This document shows positions 53,671-63,179 of a stretch of 64,000 nucleotides of DNA, piece after piece. Positions within the stretch are counted from its first letter, which is position 1. Each line of letters begins with the position of its first letter. The notes beneath the pieces are model-generated. The model was not told the origin of the DNA, did no database searches, and worked only from the letters and a program-made list of their open reading frames with translations. A program made the position numbers and the translations under genes. Source of the stretch: Mastigocoleus testarum BC008 (GTDB taxonomy: Bacteria > Cyanobacteriota > Cyanobacteriia > Cyanobacteriales > Nostocaceae); the NCBI RefSeq assembly GCF_001456025.1, contig NZ_LMTZ01000140.1, positions 62,001 through 126,000 of the forward strand, given 5' to 3'.

Positions 53671-56600
53671 TTAATTCAATGGGTTGTAATTCGATAATAG
53701 TTGTGTTATGCGTTTGCGTTCGTAATGCGTTAAATCTTTCGCAGATTTTTCCAATTTCTCTAATTGCTGGTAAATTAGGTGATTTTCAAAAGATTCTATG
53801 CGTTCTTTGAGTTCTCCATATAGTTCTTGGTGAGTAAACTCAGTTGTTAAAGCTGAAGCAATTTTTTCTCTTTCTTTCCCAAGAGGTTGATTATTAAACT
53901 GATAATTATCCCGAGCATTTTGAGACACTAGCTCAAGAGCAATGGCTAACAGCAGAGTATCATAAGCCCCATTTAATTCTCCACTAGAACTAATTTCTTC
54001 AGGAATTAAATCGGGAATATTATTATCTTGTTCCGATGGTTCTTGATGATTGCGCTCATAGCAGTCTCGATAAAACTCTATTTGACTGAGGAAATACACC
54101 GGAAAACCTAAAGAACGTACCAAAACCCGCAAACTGCCTTCATTTTCCGCAACAATGGGAGTAATAGAACGGCTAAAGCGGCTATAAAGCTGAAGTATTT
54201 CTTCTTTATCTTTTGCTCCTACCCAAAGGGTAATTTCTGGTTGAGAAGTCGGATTTAAATGAGCGTCACTATCTTGAAGGCGCAACAGTATTTTTGCACT
54301 ATGAGAAAGTTGATTCAGTCGGACATTTGCTGTCTCGTTTGCAATTAAATCCGATTTTAAAACTTCTCCAATTGATAATTGACTTAAATTTTCAAACTGT
54401 TTTTTTGAGAATGATAGCAGTCGCTGGCGAAATTCTGTAGCAGTAATTTGCCACGATTGAGAACGACTAATTTCTTCTCGTGAAAATTTATTAATGGATA
54501 GGGTTGATGGAAAATTCTGATGATAATAAGTATCAATATCAGAGGTTGTTAAAACTGCTAATCTAGTTTCAGAAGAATTTGTAGAGAGTTGATCGCGTTT
54601 GTTAATTAAATTTTCATGTATTCGAGATAAATTCGACAAAGTTTGGCGTAAAACTTCTGTTTTTTGTTTGGTAATTTTAATGAGATAATTTAGGGTTTCA
54701 ACGCGAATATTTTGAGCGTATAGTTCGTACTCTAACTTTAGTTGATCGTTATAGCTATGACGTAGTTCTACAGCAGTAGCCTTTAAACTGCTTTCAAGTC
54801 GTTCGACCTGTTTCCGAACTTTCTGAATATGCTGGCGAATACCACTGCTATATTTCAGCCAAATGACCACCGAGTAAGTCAACGTTGCGACTAAACCCAA
54901 AAGTAGATAGTTAAGTAAGTTGACTCCGATATGTTGTAATAGTGACCAAAATTTTGATTGACTAAAAAGACCAGTTACAACCAGTATTCCAATCAAAAAA
55001 ATAACAACAACAACAGGAAGGGTAACTAGATATAAAGAGCGAAACCGCTTCTCTTCTGTTATCAGTTCATTTAACCGATCTGTAGCTGTTTCATGCTGAT
55101 TTTCTAAAGAATTTAGCAGTTTTTGTCTTTGATTTATAGCTGCGTATGTTTTGGCGCGAGCATCATCAATTGCAGTAAGGCGAGTTTGGCGGGCTTGTTC
55201 GATTTCTGCATTGATAGCTTGGTGATATTCAGTAACAGCTATTTTTAATTGTTCCTGAATTTTATCTAATTCTTCAATAACTGTTTCCGAATTAGGATCA
55301 GTTAAATTATCCTGGGTTAAATTATTCTGGTTTAAATTACCTTGGGTTAAGTTATCTTTTAGTTGTTGCTGTTGTGATTTTAAAGTGAAAACTTGCTCGA
55401 GTAGCTTTTGACTATTTTCTTTATTAATTGCAACGTGCAATCGAGAATCTAATAATGCTTCAGCAGTACGTAATTCTGTAACTAAATTTTCGGGGCGATC
55501 GCTAATAAATTCAGTTTGTAACTCCAAATAAGGATTAGTCAGGATGTTTGATAACCTAACTGTTTTCTGCAAGCCATTGGTGACAGCATCAACATATTGG
55601 TTAATTCTAAGATCCAAGAGTTCGGTTAGTTTAGCTTGCGTTTTTTTGCCACAATTTTCTAGAGTGCGCTTATATGAAAGAAGTTTTGTATCTTCAAATT
55701 GCTTATAAGCACGTTCCAATTCAATTCCATATTCTTGAACTTTACCGGGACGAATATCAAGTCGGGGATTAAAATCTTGCCAAACTGGTTTACCGTTGTC
55801 TCTTTCTAATTGCTGTAAAGCATCGTTATAATCTTCACTCAGGACAAATTCTTTAGCATTCAAAAGTAATTGACGATGTGCTTCTGGAGTAAACTTTGCT
55901 TGTGGTAGAAACTCTTGGCTCAGAATATCGGCTGCTAAGGTTGAACTCAAGCGATCTATAACTGTCTGTGCGGGAAAAAGTAACTCTCCATAGCCGAATG
56001 TACTATATGCTGGAATTTTTCCCCGTACTGTATGGGTTCCAATTAACAATCCGCCTGTTTCTGGCTCAGCGGTCAAAAAACCTGCAAAAGCATCGGCGTA
56101 GCTATCCAAATTAACTCCCAGTTCTCCAATGCGTTCGTCGATCAACCAGCAATTATCAAAAGGTGGTTTTTTTTGAGCACCAGAAATCACCACTCCTTTG
56201 GTCATTTTTTCGTCTAACTCTTTGAGCAGTTGGTAAGCAGCAGCATAATGTTCAGTTTTAGCTTGAGCAAATAACCCCGGTAGGAGCAACAAAGCTTCTA
56301 GGCTATGGGGAATATCAGTAAAGTAGATATTAAATAGCCAATGAATCAAGCGGGATAGGTCAAATACCAGTTCTCGTACCCAAGGGTCGCTAGCGGAGAA
56401 CATGATGTAAATTCTATACCAAGAACTAATATCAACTCCGGAATTTCTCGCTGCGATCACTTCAGGAGATTGATTAACTGATTTAATCAAATCAATTAGA
56501 GTTGTTTGCAGTTCCTTGGCTCCCTGTTCAAACTGTTGACTCAGTTGAGATACAGAAGCTTGTTTGGGATTTTTCAATTTGAGTTCGAAACTCCCATCGG

Positions 56601-56772
56601 CAAAGCGATCTAACTCCTTACTAAACCCAAGAACTTGACCATCCCAAGTGAGAGTATAAGTTTGAATTAAGTGACTTTGAACCGTAGGAAGTTGTTGGAG
56701 TTGTCCTTCGATAGCTGCACATAAAGCAGCGCTATGGGGGTCGAGGGCAATTAGGATAGTTGGTTTTGGCAT
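53671..56772 (-). CDS. Coiled-coil membrane protein with degenerate tubulin-like N-terminal domain
   Basis: 1033 residues. The N-terminal ~290 residues align by eye with the neighbouring tubulin-like protein: PTILIALDPH vs PTVVIGLGGT, IMFSASDPWVRELVFDLS vs IVGSLAGGTGSGTFLDVA, LLPGLFAQAKTEHYAAAY vs VLPRVFANLPQTHLVKSN, PFDNCWLID vs PFDAVFLMD, and VRGKIPAYSTFGYGELLFP vs VRGRNINYCSFGFATLTLP. All glycine-rich nucleotide loops are lost, so it should not bind GTP in the usual way. Residues ~310-580 are coiled coil with a linker of four NLTQG-type pentad repeats. Two membrane helices follow at ~585-640, then more coiled coil and a helical C-terminus. It is the last gene of the operon, 101 bases after the tubulin-like gene. 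I infer a membrane-bound non-catalytic partner. Confidence 0.72.
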   Translation of the reverse strand: MPKPTILIALDPHSAALCAAIEGQLQQLPTVQSHLIQTYTLTWDGQVLGFSKELDRFADGSFELKLKNPKQASVSQLSQQFEQGAKELQTTLIDLIKSVNQSPEVIAARNSGVDISSWYRIYIMFSASDPWVRELVFDLSRLIHWLFNIYFTDIPHSLEALLLLPGLFAQAKTEHYAAAYQLLKELDEKMTKGVVISGAQKKPPFDNCWLIDERIGELGVNLDSYADAFAGFLTAEPETGGLLIGTHTVRGKIPAYSTFGYGELLFPAQTVIDRLSSTLAADILSQEFLPQAKFTPEAHRQLLLNAKEFVLSEDYNDALQQLERDNGKPVWQDFNPRLDIRPGKVQEYGIELERAYKQFEDTKLLSYKRTLENCGKKTQAKLTELLDLRINQYVDAVTNGLQKTVRLSNILTNPYLELQTEFISDRPENLVTELRTAEALLDSRLHVAINKENSQKLLEQVFTLKSQQQQLKDNLTQGNLNQNNLTQDNLTDPNSETVIEELDKIQEQLKIAVTEYHQAINAEIEQARQTRLTAIDDARAKTYAAINQRQKLLNSLENQHETATDRLNELITEEKRFRSLYLVTLPVVVVIFLIGILVVTGLFSQSKFWSLLQHIGVNLLNYLLLGLVATLTYSVVIWLKYSSGIRQHIQKVRKQVERLESSLKATAVELRHSYNDQLKLEYELYAQNIRVETLNYLIKITKQKTEVLRQTLSNLSRIHENLINKRDQLSTNSSETRLAVLTTSDIDTYYHQNFPSTLSINKFSREEISRSQSWQITATEFRQRLLSFSKKQFENLSQLSIGEVLKSDLIANETANVRLNQLSHSAKILLRLQDSDAHLNPTSQPEITLWVGAKDKEEILQLYSRFSRSITPIVAENEGSLRVLVRSLGFPVYFLSQIEFYRDCYERNHQEPSEQDNNIPDLIPEEISSSGELNGAYDTLLLAIALELVSQNARDNYQFNNQPLGKEREKIASALTTEFTHQELYGELKERIESFENHLIYQQLEKLEKSAKDLTHYERKRITQLLSNYNPLN
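55312..55366 (-). repeat. 15-base tandem repeats within the coiled-coil protein gene
   Basis: Four in-frame units encode NL-(T/N)-Q-x pentads (NLTQG, NLNQN, NLTQD, NLTDP). They lie between two coiled-coil segments and likely form a flexible linker. Confidence 0.75.
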
Positions 56773-56873
56773 GATGCTAGTAAGCTGCTATGCAGCTAAA
56801 TTCAGAAGTAGAATCCTTGTTTGCAAAGTTTCAATAAAATTTGTGATAGTAGCTTTATTTACCTTATTCGTGA

Positions 56874-59606
56874 CTAGCTAATCACATCCAAATCTTCCAA
56901 GTAAGCATCAATTTCTTGAATTTCCATTTCTACCTGTTCTTTAATTTGAACGGCAACTTTATTGTTCTTCAAAAGTTGGTTAATCTGTTTAATGTAATTT
57001 TCCAAGGAAAATCTTGCTTTTTCTAGATCTTCGTGGGTGATTTTATCAACCTTATCAGCAATTTCTTTAACCAATGACGAGTTACTCTTAAAAGCTCTGA
57101 ATGCTGATCTGCGATCGTTCCCCAACAGCAAAATTCCATCTTCTAATTTTCTTGCTTGTTCGGTATGTATAAAATATTTTCTTTTATGATTAATAATCAA
57201 TGAATATGGATTAGGTGCTAAGGCTAAGGCAAACCAGCGCAGCGATCCACCGTCATCTTCCGGGGGAATTAGATTTGCTAAATTTGTCCAACCCCGGTGC
57301 AAATGTTTAAAGACTTTGTCTGGATCTAGGTAAGCTAACTCCATATCTTTCATACCATTGAGAGCAAACAAAGGTACACCTATTTCCACTCGAAATAGCG
57401 TAAGTTTGTGGGGTTCACCTGTGGGTACAAAAGAAACATTACCTTTGCCTTTAGGTATCCGATTGGAAAGGGGTGGATCGCTAAAAATAGTGTTATTACT
57501 CTCGACGCCGTAATAATAAAATTCCGTAGTTATATGCTGCTTTTTGGCTGGAATTTCTGAATCTTGATACTGCCACAATGGAACTGCTAGTTTACCAAGT
57601 TGTTGTAAATCTTCTCCTGCATCTTCTGGGTTGCTATCTGCCAGAACTTGCTCAATACTCATACTGGTGAGCGGACGATAAGTTTCCTCCATAAAACTTA
57701 AGATGTCATCTTTGACTTCTTCAGCTTTTTTCTCAGACCAATTAGTTAAGCTTTGAGATTGTTCTCGATACCAACGGATGAAGTCTTCCCCGGTAAATTT
57801 CGGGCGTTTTGATTCTAAGTCAATGCGCTGAATGGTATGAATGAAAGGATTATCAGAATTACCTTGCAAACTAACTTCAGCGTAACTTTGTTCCAAATCT
57901 CGATAAACTTTATCTAAGTTGCTGTGAATACGTTGGCATTTTTCCTGAATTTGCTCTACCTTAGTCCGCAAGACACCGCAGAGTTCTGCAGCTTTATCGC
58001 AACGCTTCCAATGTAAATATATCTTCCACTTTTGATCCGTCCGTTCTTTGTACCTTTGACAAGCTGCTTGAAGATTATTTTTATTCAGGAACCAACCTTT
58101 TGCAACTTCTTTAATTTTTTCTTCTTGTGGTTCTAACTTTAAAGCAGAAAAACTAGATTGTGCTTCTTTTGATTTGCGTTGAACGGTTTGTTGTAACTCA
58201 TCTAGTTTATGGGCAAGATTATTTACAAATTGCAGAGTAGAAGCTAAACCATTAGGATGATTTATACCACGCTCTAACCAAGCTGATATTGTAGCTGTCG
58301 CAGTCTGTTCTAAACGGTAAAAATTCATCGCTAAATCTTTAGCAGTCCGTTGTTCCATTTGGTCTAACTGCCGCTTGTACAGGTCTTTGATCGTCTGTGG
58401 GGAGGTACGATCAAATTTCATTTCACCGATTCTGAATTCTGGTTTGATTTGTCCGCCGCGAGCGCTCTGTATTAAACTATCTAGAATAGTGGTGGTGTCT
58501 TCCAATTTACAATCTTGTAAAAAACGATCAATTTCACTTCCGATATCGATACTGGTAGTAGCAGCCATCAACTCATTTTTGAGTAACTTTTGTGCATCTT
58601 CTAATTTCATGCGCTTGTACTGATGTACTGGCAAAGTTAGGGTCGCAAAGCCAAAACTACAGTAATTTATATTTCGTCCTCGAACTTTTTCACCAGTTGC
58701 TAAATAAGCCCGAATGTTGTCGGCTACGTTAGCAGCATCTAAACCAATTTGAGAGCCAATTTGAATATATAAGCCATCAGCAATTAAATTTTGCAGGTCG
58801 TTCGGACGGCTAACTACAGTACCATTTTTATTGATACCGTCCATCAAAAACACTGCATCAAAGGGAGGTCGATCTGCTTTGACTTTGGTAATACCGTAAT
58901 CAATTTCTAAAGGATGAGATGGAGACAATCCCCAAAAGTGTTCGATCTCTTTTAGAGCGCCATAAGCGTTGGATTTTACCAAATGAGTTTGAGGAAGATT
59001 GGCAAATACTCTGGGTAATACAAATAACCCCGTAATATTGGAAAAGCTGTTGAGATATTGCCGTGTTAGAAATGCCACATCTAAAAAAGTACCACTACCA
59101 GTTCCACCGGCTAAACTACCAACAATAAAAACTTCAATACCATCACGGTTAGAAACTTGAAAGTTATCTGAAAATGCTTGTTTGCTAGTGCGAATCTCCC
59201 GTACAGCATTTATTGCTTGACTTATCAAACCGTTAATATCGCCCACCTTGGCAAAAAATGCTAGTCGTCCTCGCGCTCGAATTTGTCCCGCACCACTAAT
59301 CAAGCTAGATGTGGGAATATTTTTAGGCCACCATTCGTCAATATGATCGTTGCGGGTTAACGGTAATGGATTTGCCACTGAAATCGCATAAAGTTCATTA
59401 GGTTCTAAAATAACTTTAGTGCCATCAGGTGTTTTTTCTCGACTTTGAATATTTTCGGTTGTATCAATAGAAATAAAGCGAATAATTTCTGGTACGTAGC
59501 CATAAACATCAATAAATCGCTTTTTTAGTTTGAGTACGACTTCATAACCAGTACCTCCTAGCCCAATGACAACAGTGGGGCGAAAAACAACTGTGGGACG
59601 CGGCAT
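56874..59606 (-). CDS. Divergent tubulin/FtsZ-superfamily protein (Tubulin_2-like)
   Basis: 910 residues. The N-terminal Rossmann-like GTPase domain is clear: TVVIGLGGTGYEVVLKLKKR (first Gly loop, residues 11-30), GAGQIRARGRLAFF (~105-118), IVGSLAGGTGSGTFLDVAFL with the tubulin signature GGTGSGT at 167-173, and PFDAVFLMD at 248-256. The rest is unlike FtsZ or BtubA/B: a long alpha-helical region (~340-650, with coiled coil) and a C-terminal part of mixed structure. No membrane segment is present. An AGAGGA ribosome site precedes the ATG by ~6 bases. It is the middle gene of three: the VWA gene ends 34 bases upstream and the membrane partner follows. GTP-driven assembly is expected from the family but unproven here. 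Confidence 0.82.
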   Translation of the reverse strand: MPRPTVVFRPTVVIGLGGTGYEVVLKLKKRFIDVYGYVPEIIRFISIDTTENIQSREKTPDGTKVILEPNELYAISVANPLPLTRNDHIDEWWPKNIPTSSLISGAGQIRARGRLAFFAKVGDINGLISQAINAVREIRTSKQAFSDNFQVSNRDGIEVFIVGSLAGGTGSGTFLDVAFLTRQYLNSFSNITGLFVLPRVFANLPQTHLVKSNAYGALKEIEHFWGLSPSHPLEIDYGITKVKADRPPFDAVFLMDGINKNGTVVSRPNDLQNLIADGLYIQIGSQIGLDAANVADNIRAYLATGEKVRGRNINYCSFGFATLTLPVHQYKRMKLEDAQKLLKNELMAATTSIDIGSEIDRFLQDCKLEDTTTILDSLIQSARGGQIKPEFRIGEMKFDRTSPQTIKDLYKRQLDQMEQRTAKDLAMNFYRLEQTATATISAWLERGINHPNGLASTLQFVNNLAHKLDELQQTVQRKSKEAQSSFSALKLEPQEEKIKEVAKGWFLNKNNLQAACQRYKERTDQKWKIYLHWKRCDKAAELCGVLRTKVEQIQEKCQRIHSNLDKVYRDLEQSYAEVSLQGNSDNPFIHTIQRIDLESKRPKFTGEDFIRWYREQSQSLTNWSEKKAEEVKDDILSFMEETYRPLTSMSIEQVLADSNPEDAGEDLQQLGKLAVPLWQYQDSEIPAKKQHITTEFYYYGVESNNTIFSDPPLSNRIPKGKGNVSFVPTGEPHKLTLFRVEIGVPLFALNGMKDMELAYLDPDKVFKHLHRGWTNLANLIPPEDDGGSLRWFALALAPNPYSLIINHKRKYFIHTEQARKLEDGILLLGNDRRSAFRAFKSNSSLVKEIADKVDKITHEDLEKARFSLENYIKQINQLLKNNKVAVQIKEQVEMEIQEIDAYLEDLDVIS

Positions 59607-59640
59607 TTAATTTCCTCTAATTTTAGTTATTAGTTAAAAG

Positions 59641-61467
59641 TCAAAAGTTTTCTAGCCCACTGTTTGGTTCATAGGGCCTTTGGTTTCCGAGCCAGTTAAA
59701 TCGCAGCTTCACGTTACCAAGCCCGATTGTGTCTTCGTCGTAAAGTTGATATGTAGTTATTTTTTCATTATTGACAAAAATTACACCTTCTAAAACCCGT
59801 ATATATACATATTTTTTCCCCGATTGCCAATTTACGATTAATTCCGCATCACAATTTGTAGCTGCGATCGCTGGTATTAATGCACTCAGGTTGACTTTTG
59901 GTTTCTGCTGATGGGTAAGACTGATATATTCTTCTTCCGGTGATATTGGTTGTGGTTCTATTAGTTCCAATTCACCTTCTAAATGTTTGCGACTGCGAAT
60001 ATCTTGAAGTAATTCCCAGGGGGTTTTACGTTGAATAAAGCAAATTATAGTTAAAGCAATTAAAAGTAGTAGTAATATTAACAGTGACCAAAAGATTATT
60101 TTCCGTCCTAGTGGAATCAAAACTTGTATTTCCGCTTCAGTAGTGAGGGGAGTTGCAAGCGGATCGTCTGGAGTCACAACCACATTAAAGATACGCTTAC
60201 CTTCAAAACTGCTCTCGGAAGCCTTAAATTGTACAGGTATTTTGGTTTCTCCAACAGTTAAGGATACAGTTTCTGAAGGTTGTTTTAGGGAAACATCTTG
60301 AAAATTCCCTTGCAGTTTTAAGCTAGCGGTTCCTGAAATTGTGCTGCGAACTACCAAAGTTTTTATTTCGCTGGTTTTCCCTGTAACTACAGAACCAAAA
60401 TCTAATTTTTTGGGCTGCACTGATAATTGCGGTTTAATAGTTAAAGATAAATCAATTGTTTGCGGTGCAATGGCTTTATTTGTTGCTTGCAATACCAAGC
60501 GCAGCTTGCGGATACCTCCTTTGGTATTTGCTGGAATCTGTAATTTTATAGGGATAGCTATTGCTTGATTAGCAATTAAGTCAACTGTGCTAGGTGAAAC
60601 TAATTTAACGCCGCTTTTTTCTATATCTTTGAGTTGTAAATTTACCTTAGTGTCAACATTACTAATACTATTAATACGGATTGATTTTATAGTTTTTCCC
60701 GGCAGAACAGGCGGTAAATTAATTGCAGATAAACTAGCATCAATTTGCGGTTTTATTAATACTGGTCTAATATTGTGTGCCAGCTTATTTAATCGTATTC
60801 CTCCGGGGTCACGTAATACCCTTCCTTTTCCACAAAGTGCTGGATGATTCGCAAATTTGTTTAATTGTTTTTCGTGTTCTGTCTGTCCTAAAGATACGAA
60901 GAATACATAAGGTTTACATTGTTGTTCCCTTAAAAGTTGGTTATTTTGAGGGATGGGTACGGGGTTAGAAATCCCTCGAATATCTTCCAATCCATCAGTA
61001 AGAAAAACTATACTCACAGTCCTATTTGCAGCATTGGGGCGTTGGTTTAATCTGGCGGAATTTTTCAGCGCATATTGTACTGCTTTACCCGTGTGAGTGC
61101 GTATTCCATCAGCTTTGAGGTTATTAATTATTTGTTTGAGTTTACCCCGGTCGGGATTAGTTCTAATAGTAATTTCTTGAGCTTGTAGAGTTACGTCACT
61201 ATCAAAATTATAAATAGTGACTGTATCACCTAATCTGGCAGTATTAACAAATTGAGTAATAGAACTCTTAACTTGAGGAAAAATATTTTTTGTACCACCT
61301 GCACCTCGCATAGAAGCAGAAGTATCTATTACCACAATCCAGTCAATTCCACCTTTTGAATTCTGAGCAAAAGCTCTACTAAACTGGGAAATTGACACGA
61401 AGGACAAAATTAAAATACTTAGGTTTGAAGTAAATTTAAACCATTTTTTTATATATTTTAAATTCAT
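59641..61467 (-). CDS. Membrane-anchored VWA protein with cytosolic FHA-like tail
   Basis: 608 residues from ATG 61467. I prefer it over the upstream Met at 61491 because it begins the signal peptide and GGAG lies about 12 bases upstream. The signal peptide ends at SRAFA. The VWA domain has the MIDAS motif DTSAS at ~48-52, TG in IRTHTGKAVQYAL, and LTDGLED. Between ~240 and ~445 are two or three Ig-like/BACON-type beta domains (LDFGSVVTGKTSEIKTLVVR). A membrane helix (IIFWSLLILLLLLIALTIICF) at ~450-475 leads to a cytosolic segment whose last ~75 residues, VNNEKITTYQLYDEDTIGLG, resemble an FHA-like phosphothreonine-binding domain. It is the first gene of the three-gene operon. The VWA part would face the periplasm. 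Confidence 0.82.
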   Translation of the reverse strand: MNLKYIKKWFKFTSNLSILILSFVSISQFSRAFAQNSKGGIDWIVVIDTSASMRGAGGTKNIFPQVKSSITQFVNTARLGDTVTIYNFDSDVTLQAQEITIRTNPDRGKLKQIINNLKADGIRTHTGKAVQYALKNSARLNQRPNAANRTVSIVFLTDGLEDIRGISNPVPIPQNNQLLREQQCKPYVFFVSLGQTEHEKQLNKFANHPALCGKGRVLRDPGGIRLNKLAHNIRPVLIKPQIDASLSAINLPPVLPGKTIKSIRINSISNVDTKVNLQLKDIEKSGVKLVSPSTVDLIANQAIAIPIKLQIPANTKGGIRKLRLVLQATNKAIAPQTIDLSLTIKPQLSVQPKKLDFGSVVTGKTSEIKTLVVRSTISGTASLKLQGNFQDVSLKQPSETVSLTVGETKIPVQFKASESSFEGKRIFNVVVTPDDPLATPLTTEAEIQVLIPLGRKIIFWSLLILLLLLIALTIICFIQRKTPWELLQDIRSRKHLEGELELIEPQPISPEEEYISLTHQQKPKVNLSALIPAIAATNCDAELIVNWQSGKKYVYIRVLEGVIFVNNEKITTYQLYDEDTIGLGNVKLRFNWLGNQRPYEPNSGLENF

Positions 61468-62244
61468 GGATAGATGTCTCCAGTCATACATTTATGACTT
61501 TTATCTGCTGATTTATAGGTTTTTTTTTTATGATTTAATTTTTCTATTTTACTACTGAATGAAATGGTATATTTTACAGATTTATTCAGGGATTATCTCT
61601 TAAAGAGAATCTTGAAATATCCACTAAAATCTAATCTTCAAATAATTTATAGGCTTATAAAAAGTCTAGATAAACTAATAATATTTGTTATTAAATATAT
61701 GTGATAACAAATAATAAATGTTGAGTTTATTCATTAGTACAAAAATTAAAAATTATTGAAAAAGTAAAATTTTTGCTGTAGATTATTACTTGAATATATC
61801 AAATAATAATTATTTCATAGAATTACTTTAATGTATTATGTCCTACAATTGAAGTCGTAAAATATTTAAGTATTTGCAGAAATAATTAATCTAGATAAAC
61901 TTACTAATGTATATGTTAACTATACAATTTTATGACATAGTACTTGAAAGCTGTTCAGTAGTAGTACTGAAGCTTAATAAGCTATATGAATATTTTGATA
62001 GCTAAATATATGTAATTATTTGGTATGTTTAATTTAGGTCTTTAATTAAGTCTTAATTAAAATATTGCTGAAAGTTAGAGTCTATGTCTTAAACACCTGT
62101 TGATATCTTTATAGATTGAAAAGCTCTAAATTATTTATTTACTCTGATAAATTACTAGTAATATTAATCAGCCTACATCTTTGCTTACGGTTATATTACA
62201 TGAAGTTTAATTGATGTCATGTCTGCTAAATCAGTTACCGCGCC

Positions 62245-62274
62245 CTTCTGACTTCTGACTTCTGACTTCTGACT
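62245..62274. repeat. CTTCTGA heptamer tandem repeats
   Basis: Four head-to-tail copies of CTTCTGA. Related units occur near 51393. Confidence 0.85.
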
Positions 62275-62280
62275 ATGAAA

Positions 62281-62342
62281 GACGCGCGGCTGCTAGCGTA
62301 GCATGCCGTAGGCATTGCGCCACGAACAGCCCGAAGGGCGCG
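62281..62342. repeat. REP-like GC-rich interspersed repeat
   Basis: Adjacent small palindromes (GCGTAGCATGCCGTAGGCAT, and GCCCGAAGGGC near the end) inside otherwise AT-rich sequence. It resembles patches at 34919 and 21539. Confidence 0.6.
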
Positions 62343-62441
62343 GTAAGTTTTAATATTGTTTTTTGTTGGAATTGACAAAGTAGGAATTGGTTCCATTTAC
62401 AGCACTTTATGAGTAAATAAGGTGCACTACACGCCAAGCTA

Positions 62442-62993
62442 TTATCTTTTTGCTCTTTTTGCTGCACACAAAAAACAAACCTCCCAACGCTTTAATTCCC
62501 CTGGTGGAGTGGGACAATTACATTGAGGACAGAGGGACAAACCACGCGATCGCATTTTTATTGTTGTTCCCCAATCCTGAAAAACTTTTTGGGGATTATC
62601 TTTCTTAGGTTTTGTACTGGACTCTAATTTTATTTGGCGACCAATGTAACTGGGATGATGAGAAGGTGATAGATTTTGATTAACTTCATTATGTTTCTTT
62701 TGACGTTTCCACCCTGAAGTGGAGAAACGAATATCTAACAGAGGAGCGAGTGACAAGTCATTTAACTTGACAAGCAAGTTTTGTCGTTCGAATGTCAAAT
62801 TCTGCGCCCAAGCAGCACTGGAAGTCGCAACCCATAATATTCCCTGCTTAATGTATAAGGGTTGAGTATGGGTAGCAACTACCTTACCTACAATTTGCGA
62901 CCAACTATCTAGCAAATTCTGAAAAGGATCTTCTTGCCATTTTGCCTGATTTTTCAGAACATCTAAGATATTATTAACAGACTTAAAAGACAT
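62442..62993 (-). CDS. DciA/DUF721 family protein with C-terminal zinc ribbon
   Basis: 183 residues. The N-terminal ~85 residues are the DUF721 (DciA) fold: WSQIVGKVVATHTQPLYIKQ, then ILWVATSSAAWAQNLTFERQ, with the conserved Trp-x-x-hydrophobic-Gly pattern and Ala-Trp-Ala. DciA proteins associate with the replicative DnaB helicase in many bacteria. A disordered basic linker follows (STKPKKDNPQKVF). The C-terminus has CPQCNCPTPPGELKRW followed by CFLC, a Cys4 zinc ribbon. A zinc ribbon on DUF721 appears to be a cyanobacterial feature, although I cannot check how common it is. It is divergent from the gene at 63180. The DUF721 call is strong. Confidence 0.85.
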   Translation of the reverse strand: MSFKSVNNILDVLKNQAKWQEDPFQNLLDSWSQIVGKVVATHTQPLYIKQGILWVATSSAAWAQNLTFERQNLLVKLNDLSLAPLLDIRFSTSGWKRQKKHNEVNQNLSPSHHPSYIGRQIKLESSTKPKKDNPQKVFQDWGTTIKMRSRGLSLCPQCNCPTPPGELKRWEVCFLCAAKRAKR

Positions 62994-63179
62994 TCTGCCG
63001 GTTCTAATTCAAAAAAATAAAGTGTTCGTGCAATGTTTTTGTAATATTTTTATGATAATTTTCGTGCTAAATAGGCATAAAAGTATTTTATTGAAATTAT
63101 TTTTTATTTTATATTCAAGTTTGATTTTATATTTTTCAATTGTTTAAATTCAGCAGTCTAAGTTTAAGGCACACAGGGA

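Larger units (their letters stand above)
61468..62441. other. AT-rich region upstream of the tubulin-like operon
   Basis: Nearly 1 kb, very AT-rich, with the operon promoter, a run of CTTCTGA repeats at 62245-62274 and a REP-like patch at 62281-62342. No credible coding frame. The minus-strand frame at 62273-62467 runs through the repeat and overlaps the DciA gene's end in another frame, so I left it out. Confidence 0.5.

Noticed and set aside
62273..62467. Minus-strand 64-residue frame
   Set aside because: It lies mostly in repeats and overlaps the end of the DciA gene. No start signal.
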